DNA of 64,000 bases from Zygnema cylindricum (lineage: Eukaryota; Streptophyta; Zygnematophyceae; Zygnematales; Zygnemataceae), in contig JBBHKE010001844.1 of the NCBI GenBank assembly GCA_037447655.1, forward strand, positions 40,936-104,935, given 5' to 3'. Within the stretch, counting starts at the first letter, position 1. Each line of letters starts with the position of its first letter. The translations under genes were made by a program, and so were the position numbers. Below, one piece after another: positions 21,189 to 33,300 of the stretch. Under the pieces are notes generated by a model, which did not search any database, was not told the origin of the DNA, and saw only the letters and a program-made list of their open reading frames with translations.

Positions 21189-21829
21189 TACATCTCCCTT
21201 TGCAAAAAAACAGTTCGTGTACCTCTTCTTTTTACTATTTTGTCTTTTTGTAATCTCTTTTGACGTATATTTTTTTCTTCGACAGCCACCTCCCTCAAGA
21301 GATTTTTTCCTTATTTTGAGTGTAACACTTAGATTAATGTTTAAACTCTTAGTTTAATGTTTATTCTCTAGCAACTCTGAATTTTTCGCTACATTTTTTG
21401 GACGGTTTTCTTTTCGACTACCATACTATGTTATGAATTATGCAAAAAATGTCTTAAAAAAAAATCTTAGTTTTTCACATGGAAGATCAATTAGCAGAAA
21501 ACACATTATGATAGGAAAAAAAAACAAAAAATCTTATGTAATATCAAATATAGAATGAACAAATCACAACATATTTTCGACTCTATTATACAAATTTTCA
21601 ACCTCAAACTTAAAAATTAAACAAGCTATAAATCCAAAAATTGGTATGAATACTACGATTTTAAATTCCGGTTTAAAAAAAAAAAGATAAACACTACAAA
21701 AATTGTGAAATACAACAAAAATTTCAAAGAAAAAAAAACAATATAACTAACACTTAAAAAATAAAAATAATTAAAAATAAAAATAGACAAAAAAACAAAA
21801 CAAACAGCTATGTGTTTAAAAGATCTCGG

Positions 21830-23358
21830 TTAGATCTAACACACAAAAGATCACTAAAATTGAAGTCGCTAGTGAGCTCCTCTTTTTTGTGATCGTGTTC
21901 CCGACATCCGAAAAATTGCATTCGGACATAGAGCTAGGAGCTGGAATAGCTAGAAAGGATCTAGCGACACAAGATAGAAGAGGACATCCTCCATCTTTCA
22001 CACGCTCACTTGATTTTTTTCCCGCCATTCGAGTATGTTAAAGTTCAATATTTCGTCGCTGGTTAATTTTAAAACAAAGCAACTTTTCAATTCATCATTA
22101 AAGAGCGTTTTTTTGTCGGTGGCAATAAGAACTTTGTTTTCGTCATCGCTCTCACTAAAAAAATTGTAGAAACCATCCATACTTTGCGACGTTTTTCGTT
22201 TTCTTGTTATATGTTGAGGACTATCGAAATCAACGTCATCAGCGAGGTTGTTTGCGAGTTCCCGAAGTTTGACCCTCGCGCTTTCAATTTCGGTTTTTGA
22301 TACCCTAATTATTTCAAGCCTATGTTTTTGTCGGGGATCTAAAAGAGCCGCGACAATATGATACTCGTGAAGGCCCCACTTCCGTAGTGCAAATTTCATA
22401 AAAAATTCTTTCAATTTTTGCAAGTTTGAGGAATCAGCGGGGCATTGTTTTTCACCGTCATTGTAATATGTTTTTCTTACTTTATTGTGGTTATAGAGAG
22501 ACGATTGTTCAAATACAACCAAATGTAAAGTTGGTTCTTTGAATTTTTCCAACTTTAGGGTTGCTTCTTTAAACCTTTCCAAAAATCGGATAAGTTCAGT
22601 AAGATGAGTCTTATCGAGACAAGCAAAAAGTACCAATTTATTTTTTGCTTGAGCGATTGGATTTATCTCATTGAATGCATCGTAATTACTCTTAAGCACT
22701 TGGGGCAAAGAATTCCACCATGTTGCGTTTTCTTGTTTTAAAGTGTTTTTCAAAAGATTTTGTAAATTACTCTGTTTGAAAAACGTGACCAATGATTTAC
22801 AAGAGTCAATTAGATAAAGCAATTTAGGAACTTCCACATCGTATTTGTTTTATTTGGAAGCTCCGCTCTTGTTCAAAATCGTTGTCACAATTATAGCAAT
22901 TTTATGGTCCGCGCAAGGTATCCAAGTAAACATACTCGGTAGACCTTCAACGCACACATGTTAGAGCAACTGTCGTCACAATAACACAACGATTTTCCAA
23001 AACATCAAAATCTGCTATTCAAAATTTGGTCAAACAATTTTTGAAAGCCGTTAAAATATTTTCCGCGATATGTTTTTCCTTTGGAAAGTGATCGACTTGA
23101 ATCGTGCGAGAATGAAGTTTGAATTCTTTGTCGATAAAATGAGCGGTTACTGATATGATTGAGGATCTTTTTATTGTCTCGGTCTAGAGATCGGTCGTAA
23201 ATGCGATAAAAAATATCAATATTTTCTCTAAGTTTTGAGATGATCAAACTACGAATATCTTTGACAAAAGATATAATGGAGTTTTTTACCCTATTTATGG
23301 ACGGAAGTAGTTGGTCAATGTCAACACTTTTGTTTGACGAAACACCAACATCAAACAA
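21830..23358 (-). pseudogene. hAT transposase (broken)
   Basis: The N-terminal part (23358-23005) has SSNKSVDIDQLLPS and LIISKLRENIDIFY. The middle (22837-21998, 279 codons) has ATWWNSLPQVLKSNY and HIVAALLDPRQKH, typical of the hAT catalytic region that follows the first acidic residue. The C-terminal dimerisation domain is in another frame (about 21983-21868): LLSCVARSFLAIPAPSSMSE then CNFSDVGN. A T7 run at 22014-22020 is the likely site of that frameshift. Frames are also lost between 23005 and 22837. No BED zinc finger is visible upstream. The family cuts and pastes DNA and makes 8-bp duplications; this copy cannot encode an intact enzyme. Confidence 0.85.
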
Positions 23359-24080
23359 TGCTTGACAAAATGCTTAAAAACCTGGGAAAAAAAGAACAAT
23401 AAGAAAATATCATACAATTACTAATCAAGATCAATAAGAAGGTTTCTACCATAACGATTTTTTTTTTTATGGATAGATAAATGCAAAACAACATCATGAC
23501 AAACAAATAATAATAAAAAAATAAAAATAAGCGTACAAATATAAATTATTGATAAGAATATAGTGATGAAGCTCAAATATATATTTATTAACAAAACAGG
23601 TTATAATTACATATACATTAAAGCCATCCTACATGGAATTGAAAATATATCATACCTAAACTGTTGACTATCAAAAATGGTGATATTTGACATTGACAAG
23701 TTGACATATTTGTGGAAACACCGTATAAAGGGCATAATTAGCACTTTACAATAGAGTACAATTTGCGGCCCTTATCTTCCATTAAGATTTGCGAAATGAA
23801 TAGTGTAAGTCTTAGTACCGTGTCAGATTTGCGACGCTAATTATGATGTCACGTACTTCCACGATATAAAGCACAATAATGTTGGATAGCATGGGCATTA
23901 CAAAACCTTCAAATTTTTTCGTTTTTTGCTTACCCGACCGTAACCGATTTTTTTTTTCTGTGAATCAACCGCCCGAATCCGCCCGGCCCCTCAAATTTGT
24001 CACCCGAATCCGTTCCGGATCCGAAGCGGGCGGTCGGATACCAGTCTATTACGGTTTCGGGTAACCGCTTGCGACCTCTG

Positions 24081-24293
24081 CCTAGGCGTCCCAAACTTTT
24101 GTCGAGACTTCTTCCGAATGACTTGAATCAATTTTAGGGTTTTTGTGGGATTTCACATGTTAATTCTAGCTTATTTTGTATTATTGTATATCGGTAGCCT
24201 TTTACCAATCTCCGATATGTACCATATTTTGACCTACCGATAATATATATATATATATATATATGTATTTCGAGCCGTACTTGATACGCACGG
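24081..24293 (+). repeat. Direct duplication, right copy, flanking the hAT element
   Basis: It begins CCTAGGCGTCCCAAAC at the base after the hAT right terminus and runs to GTACTTGATACGCACGG. It carries an (AT)n run (24243-24263) absent from the left copy. Confidence 0.85.
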
Positions 24294-24396
24294 TTATGTG
24301 TTCCGTACTAGAGCATCGGTCCCTTTACCCATAACGATATCCCATATGTCGGTAATCGGACATATCGCCGATATGCAAATCACCGATACACAACCT

Positions 24397-25502
24397 TAGT
24401 ATTTTTGTAATTCTTTTCCATAAAACTACAGTATTGGTCGAAGGTTTTCGTTTGAAAGAAAAAGCGCTCGCGAGTCCGTTTCGTTACAGTTACGATGGAC
24501 GGACAGCTGGTTTGGCAACTGCTTTGGAATTGTCCTTTCTGTCGTTTATGTCAAAAACTAAAATGTAAAAGTTTTGCCCACGCATCCATTTCGGAGGTGC
24601 CAATAATTGAACGGACACGTTTATTGGCTGTACATTTTTGATCAATCCACGTTAAGTCGTGGCAATTTGTCGTAAGCCGTTTTAACCATAACCTTCTTTA
24701 AATGAAAGAAGCCTCCCGGTTACGTGCGTTGTATTGTGTGGACCACGTGGGCTCGTGACCTCGTCGTATTCCGTACGCTAATATTAGCTTATTCAACCGC
24801 AAAATCTGACTGTACAATTCGTACGAGCGGATGAAATTTTAGATTGTAAAATCGTACGTAAATGTCAAATTTATATAGCGATTGGTAAAAGCGTACGCAA
24901 AATGTCAAATTTATACATATATACTATACATGAAATGTGTATTGTAAATTTGTAATGGTTCAAAACCATAAATAACGTTGCACAAAAAGTTAATGGGCTG
25001 CAAAGGGAGCCTCAAATAATATCCTCGGGCAATTTTTTTTATCGTGGCTTTTTTTGTCGTGGTTTGAATCCAACCTGACCGAAAGCACATGGCCTACACC
25101 GCCCTACAATCACATAAACAAATATTACTTTACACGCGTCGAAATTTCATACGTAGTTTAAAATACGACTCAATTGTACTTTCCCTACGTTTTTATCGTA
25201 AAGTACAATACTACACCGAACCGTACAATAAAATGCCGTTATCGTAACATTTGGTCAGGAAAGCACCGACCATACGACGGTATCTTTTGACATTTTAACA
25301 AAAGTCGGCGACCAAAATGCGTCGCCATACGACGCTTTCAGCGACCACCTAAGCGACTTATATTGACGAACCATATTCTCCTAGAAGAGGGAAATTGCGT
25401 CTCATCGGATATTTTTCGCTGCCAGAATGTCGTACGTTTTCCAAGCCGAAAAACTAAAATCAATGGCTATAAATCCTCCTCAAAATTGCCCGCGGAAATT
25501 GC
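24397..25502. other. No recognisable gene
   Basis: Intergenic sequence upstream of the LRR gene. It has several GTACG-rich short words but no long frame and no clear mobile element. Confidence 0.5.
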
Positions 25503-25610
25503 TATAAAAGCTGTTCTGGCGAACTGAACTGGATCAATTTCCGGAAGGAAGAGTCCTTAGGAAACCTAATTTCCTTAGGAAATCTAAGTTCCTTAGGAAA
25601 AAGAAGGTTT
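25503..25610 (+). promoter_or_regulatory. Candidate core promoter and leader of the LRR gene
   Basis: A TATAAAA box lies at 25503-25509. Three copies of TTCCTTAGGAAA, at ~18-bp spacing (25553-25607), follow about 45 bases downstream, where a transcript start or leader would be expected. The link to the LRR gene is by position and orientation only; the first coding exon was not identified. Confidence 0.35.
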
Positions 25611-25705
25611 CAAAATTCATTTTTAGCGGTTTCAATTTTTAGAGTCATTCTGGAATTCGCATTCTTGGATTAGTACTTTGATTTGGAGTTTTTTTTTTTT
25701 AAAGC

Positions 25706-25972
25706 TTGATGTTAAAGAACCAAAGGGGAAATAAAAAATCAGCACTAAACTTGCCACGTGGAAGTATGACAATAAGGTACGATGTGCGGCTATTCATGTG
25801 TTGTGCCAAAAGAAATGTTGTTAATTTATGCTGTGTTAGGGTTGATGCTCAAATGTATTCAGGGTTTAAAGGAAAATTGTTTTTGACGCAAAATGTTGTA
25901 GAAGAACAATGTTATTTTTTTGATCATTTCTTTAACAGATATGTATCAAATTCATCAATTTTAAATAAATAG
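25706..25972 (+). other. 89-codon open frame of uncertain status
   Basis: A small open frame downstream of the candidate promoter. It shows no signal peptide or known domain and no good splice donor in frame. It may be leader or chance. Confidence 0.15.
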
Positions 25973-26013
25973 CCAATGCACCACTTTCCTGATCAGCCAC
26001 AAGCATTAAGGAG

Positions 26014-26402
26014 TCATCATGCATCATGCATCATGCATCAAAACTAATTTGCCAAATCGACAACTAACAACATCATTAAAATTGGCATAATTAGACATTG
26101 CACATTGGACAATGGACATTGGCATTTGATGTCGGACACATTGGAAAATAGGCATGGGAAATGGGATGTTAGATGTTGGAGATTTGAGTTTGTATGTTGG
26201 AAACTGGATATTGAATACTGGACATTGGACATTGGTATTTGCACATTGGACGTTGGCCATTGGACAGAGTGAGATGACAGTGGACAGAGGCCAAAGAACA
26301 TCGGACTAGACAATGACATTAGACATGTAAATTGTTTCTTAATGTCCACCTTTTGTGTGATTGAATCGCTAATGCCCAATGTCTATTGTCCAATGTCCAA
26401 TG
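26014..26402. repeat. Minisatellite of CATTGGACA-type words with inverted arms
   Basis: (GCATCAT)n at 26014-26039 is followed by many degenerate ACATTGGAC / TTGGACA words from 26092 to 26260. At 26372-26402 the reverse complement appears (ATTGTCCAATGTCCAATGTC), so the two blocks could pair as a hairpin with a ~110-270 base loop. Confidence 0.75.
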
Positions 26403-26775
26403 TCCTCTGAAGCAAAATGTTTTAGAAGCAAAATGTTTTAGAAGCAAAATGTAGAGTTTAAAATCAATATATTGGGCGTGAAAGCAAAATTTTAGAGATA
26501 CAAAGCAAGTTTTAGCATGTGAAGTCAAAACGAGGATTTGTAAGCAAGTTTTAGGGTTTGAACGGCAAGTTAGGGTTTGATTCCGAACTAGGGTGACAAG
26601 CAAATTTATAGGTTAAAAAGTGAAATGTTAAATGCAGGTTTTAGGTCTTGAAAGGAAATTTCAAGGTTTGAAGGCAAAATGTAGCATGTAATGCAAGTTT
26701 TAGGGTTTGAACTAAAGTTTAGGGTTTAGAAGCAAAGGATAAGGTTTAATTTGGTTTTTGAATTAGGGTTTGGTG
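26403..26775. repeat. Degenerate GCAAGTTTTAGGGTTTGAA repeats
   Basis: About ten degenerate units with AGCAAAATG or AAGCAAGTTTTAGGG followed by TTTGAA. The TTTAGGG word equals the Arabidopsis-type telomere repeat unit, but it is never in perfect tandem. It lies in the presumed 5' region of the LRR gene. Confidence 0.7.
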
Positions 26776-27300
26776 AGAATCCCAACCCTTTCACATTTTG
26801 TATTGTTTCCATTGATAATTTAAACGATATAATTAAAAGGGTAAGCTGAAAGTACAAGTACGTAACAATGTTGCAATGAAACTTGAAATTTCCATCCTAA
26901 ATAGATTTTCTTTGAAATCAATGGTATGCTTCATTATATTAATTATATTTGAAATGTTCAATGTTGAAAAATTGAACACCCATTTACATATCGGTTTGAT
27001 ATGCCATTGATCTATAGAATTGATTATAAACTGTAAAATTCCCACAGAAAATCGTCAATGTCGAAAATTATAGTTTTCGTTTCATATTTAATTAAAGTTG
27101 TGAGGACATTTTTGTCAAGGTTTATCGAGTTTTAAGGATTCATACTCTAATTGTAACCTTAGAGAGAAAGTAAAGTGTCAATAAGGTCATGAAGAGATTC
27201 ATTCACAATTTATTTTGAATTGAGCACAAGTTTGTGAAGGTTTGAAATTATTTGAATGTTAGTGTTTAACCGTTTAAACTATTTCAGGTTTAGGGGGGAT

Positions 27301-27420
27301 TGTGTAAGAGGGGGAGGGGGGGGGGGAGGGAGGGAGAGGTTTGGCTGGTCAGTTGGTCACCAATCAGTAGTAATAGTATATATAGTAATAGTATATGTAG
27401 TAGTAGCTAGTAGTTAGTTC
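27301..27420. repeat. Purine run and TAGTA-rich microsatellite
   Basis: A G/A run at 27307-27341 is followed by AGTAATAGTATATA-type repeats to about 27415. Confidence 0.75.
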
Positions 27421-27715
27421 CGTGGAGTTGATGTTATGCTCTATAGACAAGTTTGCAAATTTTCTTGTTTGTGCATTGGAATTTTTCACCATTATCTCCT
27501 TAATTTACAGAGAGAAAATTCAAATGAAAAATAAGATACAATTTTGAATAGCCGCTGAGCGGTTTCCGCGATGTTGTATCATCATATCAGCATGTGTTCT
27601 TTTTGCACATTGAAACATTTTACCATTGTTTTTCATGTTTTTACATTGAGTAAATTCAAATTACGACGTTTTGATAAAATCCCAAATAATCGCTTAATGG
27701 TTTTTCTTTTCGCAG

Positions 27716-30046
27716 ATGTGGTATCTCTTGGCCAGCATATGGATCAAATGTTGTTATTTTTGTGCTTATAGCTGCTATGGCTTTAATGAAAGGCACAATG
27801 TCGGTCAACATGGCTTCCGAGCAGGCGGGTGAGTGGGGAGGGAGAGAAAATAACTCCTTGGCCTATAATGGCCTGATTTAATTAATTTCTTGATTCGTTG
27901 ATTTTCTTGATTTGATGATTTTCTAGATGCGTTGCCTTTCATGATTCATTCCTCTTGTCCCAATGATTTCCTTGATTTGGACATTCTTGATTCCTTGCTT
28001 TTCATGATTCAATGAATTTCTTAATAAATGATTTGATCTCTAATTGTACATTGATTTTCTTGATTTATTAGTTTAGTGTGGAATTCATGTCGCAATGGTT
28101 TACATTTCAATTTTAACTTGTCATGAGCTATGTTGATGGTATAACATACCACATACATATACATATACATATGCATATATAACATTTTAGTCTTTAAATT
28201 CAATCTTCATGTCTATATCATCAGGAATTGTATTGTTCAAGGTAGAAAAAACGTTTCTAAGAACATGTTTTCCTAATTTCATGGTAATTAAGGCCAGGCG
28301 TCGGATTGTATGATTTACTAAATATGTCAAACCTCTGACGCCGAAGCGTCCTAATTAATCAAGCGTAATATGCCTCTCTTCTTCAATATAGAATCCAACA
28401 AACGTAATTCTTTCCTTATTGCAACAATCTTTCCAAAACCCTGCTTCAATATTCAAAGGGTGGAGTGACTAACACGCTTCCTCAAGGAATTTTTGCATCA
28501 AACTACTAGGGCTTTTACACCGTCGGTTTTCTATGCTACAAGTTTGCTTTATTCCACTAATGATACAACTTTCAGTTAAGGTGTTTTGTAGGGTAACTAA
28601 AGCAGTAAAATTGTAGTAGGGTTATTGCACTTAAAACCGGCCGCCACTATTTTAGATGCGGTAGGTATACCTGTTTACTGCAGGTTGCGGTAAGTCGTTT
28701 CATTTCACTTGCCTGCCTCCTACACGAGGAAAGAGACGCGGATGTATGTTGCTATGGTTACCTATGTTTTGTTTAGGTGTTGCCTTATTTACATTACACA
28801 TCCCACTATGTAAACCTACTTTGTAGTGTGTGCTCATTGTCTAAGTGTGTTGAGGAACCGTTTTTTCCATTTTTTCTGCAGAATTCCGTCCGACTGCACA
28901 TACATTTGTGGTGGTAGACTTTTTTAATGTGAAATCCCCACTAGATACGAGTATTAAAAAATTCAGCGTCGCAGGCCAAGGGAAATGAACCTGTGGACCT
29001 TGTTTGTAGGTCGTCCACTCTAGTGTTAACTTTATCAGTTTTGATTTGAATTGCAGATTTAACTCGTGTTTTTGAGGTTCAATGTTTCTGTGCTCTATGC
29101 TTTCTATTTTCACTAGTTTAATAGTGCTATCAAAGCATCTAATGATCAACTATAGCTCAAATGCTTTACAAGATTCATTGAACTTTCCTCCTGCCTTAGT
29201 GGTCTTTTTGTATACACGATAATCATATTGACATGATTACGCCTTGTCATGTAATCATTATGTTTCCGTTTCTGCTACTTAGAATTAGGATATTGGTTTA
29301 TCCCCAGTCTGCTATTATGCAAATTATAATCTGTGTAAGCTAAAATTTGTCACTATTGAACTGCACATTTTACAGATGTCAAAAGCATACGCTAAGTTTC
29401 ACACAATTACGTTAGTTATTCATCCTTCACCTTGTTTACATATTTTTTAGGGCTTTTAGCATTTTTACTCTGTTTACCCACTACACTTTTCCAATCTAAA
29501 TTTGTTTTCGGTATATGATCAATTTTTTGGCGCTGTTTGGATTTCGCCTCACTTGGACATGATTTACTGTGGATACAAATTTACCGGCAAAAAGTAGCAT
29601 TCGGTAGAATTAAAAAGTACTAATACTTGCGGGACTCCTAGCTATGAAGTGGAAACTAAAACGAGGGTAAAACAAAATTTGCAAAGAAGAAAGTGTGCTT
29701 GTGTGGCTATTTGAAATAGATACTTATACAGTGTTGTTAGGAAATATTTTCAAACAATCGTGAAGTGGTGGGAAGACTTTAATCCGGAGGCTGACTTATG
29801 TTTTCCCCCAAATTCTCACCTAATGTAAGTGGTTGCTGGCGGTGAGATTTTCTTGTGGGAAAATCCTGATTATGATTCTCTTTGCTTCCCTTTGATTCAC
29901 TTGTATACTCTTGCAGATATCTTGCTGGACGTCCTTAAAACCCTGGAATGTCAGTATAATGATGTTTCCAAAACGTGGAAGAAGTCTAACGACTGCAGCA
30001 AGTGGACAGGCGTGACATGTGACCAGACTGGAAATGTGATTGAATT
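27716..30046 (+). CDS. LRR gene: signal-peptide exon and LRR N-cap exon
   Basis: Exon 27716-27828 follows a TTTTCTTTTCGCAG acceptor and encodes the hydrophobic stretch NVVIFVLIAAMALM, then MASEQA. It ends G|GTGAGT in phase 1. The exon at 29917-30046 (after CTCTTGCAG) completes Asp and encodes DILLDVLKTLECQY...DCSKWTGVTC, ending ATTGAATT|GTAAT in phase 2. This is the plant LRR N-terminal cap: the W and the paired-cysteine WTGVTC motif are its hallmarks. A phase-2 acceptor on the first of these implies an upstream exon, not found; alternatively translation starts at the ATG at 27777 with a short signal. The product would be secreted or membrane-anchored. Confidence 0.8.
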
Positions 30047-30353
30047 GTAATTTTTTTTTTCATTGGCCCTAGTGATTACACAACATAATAGATTTATTGT
30101 TTTTTTTTACGCCATGTTAGTGGTCCTCCTTGTTTCCTCATAGACAAGCAGAACATGCATATAAATGGTTTTACGTTGATCAATTTTTGCTTTACCTAAA
30201 TCATGATATGTGGTGAACAATCTAATGGAGTAAGCTTAATGTTGAGAAATAAGTTAGTATTCCAACTTTTGATGAAGCTCAAACATTCAGTTAGTTTCTT
30301 GAAATGATAACATTGGCCATGCGTCTTTAACTATACACCTCTTTCTTTCGCAG

Positions 30354-33300
30354 GGTTTTGAGCTCTGAAGCTGTAATACATCCGAATGGCACAATCCTTG
30401 TAAGGAATACTACTGTCCCTTCTGACGAGAGCTATCTTTTGATTGGAACTATTTCTATGAACATCTCCAAGCTCACCAGTCTTCAAATTTTGTGAGTAAA
30501 ATGCTTCTGGCTGTCTTGTTTTTATACATCTCCTTCGACTGAATAATTTGGGCTTTCGAGGCTTTCAGCGTGTAGGAACCACAGCTTTAACGTGCAATTT
30601 ATCATACAGTTAGTAAAATGCGAATTACCCTAAGCAAAACTATCAACAATAGGATATGTTTATGATACCGTAGCTCTCTATGGACAACTACTGCTCTAAT
30701 GCAAGCATACATGTAAAACTCCATGCTTGCAAGATATGGTTTACAATTTAATAGTATTTCCTATGATCAATATCTTGCTTTGATCTTGGGATTTGTTTAA
30801 GTGCCTTCAGTATTGTCATTGGATTAGTTGAGACTACTTCACCTTCTTTTTACACCAAAAATTTCTGTCCAATGCCAAGAAAATAATTGAAATTGCTAAG
30901 TCAATTTGACATTTATTGGGGTGTATTTTATCCCTATTATTTTTAGCTCATCCCGTAGTGAAAGCCTTTGTAGACATATACTTTTGTTCACTATGATTCA
31001 ATTCTTTGTTAGTATATCTTAACAAAGTTCTTACCCAACACAGTGTGGACAGGGGAGTCTTTTCTGTCCTGTATAATTCATTGATTTGGGTGAATCGTTT
31101 ATCTTTTTGATAGACATTGTATGTTCGGACCGTAAGAACCATATGGTGTTGCTAATTTGTGTTTTTTTGTCTTCAAAAAGCGTAGCTGCACATTCAGTTT
31201 TGTATAACTGTTTCCTTTTCAAAAGTGGCGCAATAACACCCAAGTATGGTTGAATAATTGTTTTCACAGGGTTTTGCACGGAAACAGTCTTAATGGCACC
31301 GTACCGTCAACCATTGGAAACCTAATCAACTTAAGGATTCTGTATGTTCAATAGACCTTTCTCATCATTGTTTTTCACGTCTTTCTTGTTTTCTCCTCAT
31401 TCAACAATTTTACTTCTGGTATATAATCTGAAATTCTATTAAGCATTTTATGTATATATTCCTTGCAAGTTGTACAATGTCCATGATTTGTGAATGTCAT
31501 GTATTTAAAAGACTTGATTGTTTTTACAAACTGGCGCATTCTTGTGCTTGTAGCACTTATTTGTACTGTAACAAAAATCTTGATGTAGGCAACTCTTATT
31601 TGGTATCAAAAAGTTTGATTTTAGATAAGGGTCAAAGATTTATTTAAGTCTAAACGAAAAATGAAATACATTTTAGTTTTATCGTGTATTATTCCCGTTT
31701 TGAAGTGTAGTTTTTGTTTTCTTTGATGGCTCATACATCATGTTAATTTGTCCTATGGGGTATAGTGACTTGGGAGAAAATATACTTCAAGGTTCTATTC
31801 CAGCAAGTATCGGAAACTTGACACAGCTGATTTACTTGTGAGTGTCGAAATGCTCCAGTTTTCTTTGTTTTGTTCACTATGTCCGAAAAAATTGTGAGTA
31901 CAGTAGATTGTCATATTATCCTGTGCATTTGATTGGGAGTACATCTGTCAACAGGCCCTGGTTTCAGTGCTTTTGGAATGCACATTCTGTATTTTAGTGT
32001 TTTTTAGGATTTTTTAGAGTTTAAGTAACTTCACAAACTAACTATTAATATAAGAGAACTTTTGTATCTATTAAATTATTTCCCATTTTTAGGAGCATAG
32101 CTTTTTAACTGCTTTGCTTTTTTTCTGTATAAACGGATTATTTCCAGGAATAAGAGAAAAACAAATAGGGGTTGAATCGGCAATTCGGTGCATAACAATC
32201 ATTGTTTTCTGCAAATACTTTTGCTCTCCAACTTTCCGTACTATATCATAACAACAAACAGTTTTATGTCAACGGTAGATGATATATTGTTTTGTAGTGT
32301 CTTGTTTATTTCTTAAAGCAAGAACAATTGAATAGATTGGAACAAGGAAAAATGTTGCATTTTGACCTGGTTTTATGGAATCGATGCTCTCATCAATTTT
32401 TAAGAATCTCAGACACAAAGATGAACATCACAAAAATTGGGATAGGATTAGCGAATTCCCGATTTTACGTTAGCATCTTAGCGCCTATCACAAAAACGTG
32501 GTTTATCGACTTTTCTACTTCTCACAAAATAAAATCACGGACAGTCCATATCGAGTGTTCAAATTTAACATACCTGTATCCTGACTTCGGATTCTTTCTG
32601 TCAATTGTCAATTGCCTGGCACTCAATAGTCTGGTGTTCGCAAGAGATCCAATGAGCTTGTGGGTAAATATTTATTTCATGTGCTCAACAATGTTTTTTG
32701 GATGAACTAATTTTCAAGAATTTATTGTTTGGAATATTTTACGCTTCGCGGAAATAAGATAGTGCTCGTAGGGACAACTGGAAAAGAACGGTTAATCACT
32801 AAAATTTTTCCTCCACTGCAAAATAACAATGGACCCAAATATTGCTTTTGCTTTTACTGTATTAGTGAGGTTATATGTTCTCAAAATTTATAGGGAAAAT
32901 CACAAGTGGATGACGAATCATTAAAAGCTCTTAACACTGCGCATAGCCTTTTTTCCAATATGCTTATCATCTCAAATTGTGTACTTTCACCGCATGTATT
33001 GCATGTAAGCTCGTGACATTGCTAAAAATCTTATTCCAATATGTTTTTCACCTCAATTTGTGTACTTTCTTTCCCCTCATGTAGTGCATGTGTCCCTTTT
33101 TGACAATTCTATGCATACTCAGTTTCTAACCTACTCATGTGCATTGCTTACTAATTTGCGGAACGACGGTACAATATGGTGTGACAGTGGTGTTTGTTTG
33201 AAATATTATAGTAACCCCTAACACGTGGAGAACATGTAGATAGTTGTACCACCAGCCTACTAGCAAGGTACCTACGAGTCATAGCCACCACATTAAACGA

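Larger units (their letters stand above)
20788..24080 (-). mobile_element. hAT transposon with degenerate transposase gene
   Basis: The termini are CAGTGGTCGCAAAAGTC at the left and a matching inverted end TTGCGACCTCTG at the right. Between them lies a broken hAT transposase on the minus strand. The ends are shared with the shorter copies at 17259, 55384, 56470 and 63517, so this is the likely source type for them. Flanking octamers (ACGAACGG and CCTAGGCG) do not match. An M3 element is inserted near 20993-21188. Confidence 0.85.
20193..24396. repeat. T2-type repeat interrupted by the hAT element
   Basis: The left end (GCGTTGGGTATTGAG near 20193) and right end (reverse complement of AAGGTTGTGTATCGGTG near 24396) look like inverted termini. 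CGATATATCG-type motifs recur between. Related ends occur at 56200-56222 and 63503-63516. The family is defined only by comparison within this window. Confidence 0.4.

Noticed and set aside
26403-26775. Interstitial telomere array
   Set aside because: TTTAGGG occurs only as part of a longer degenerate unit and is never in perfect tandem.
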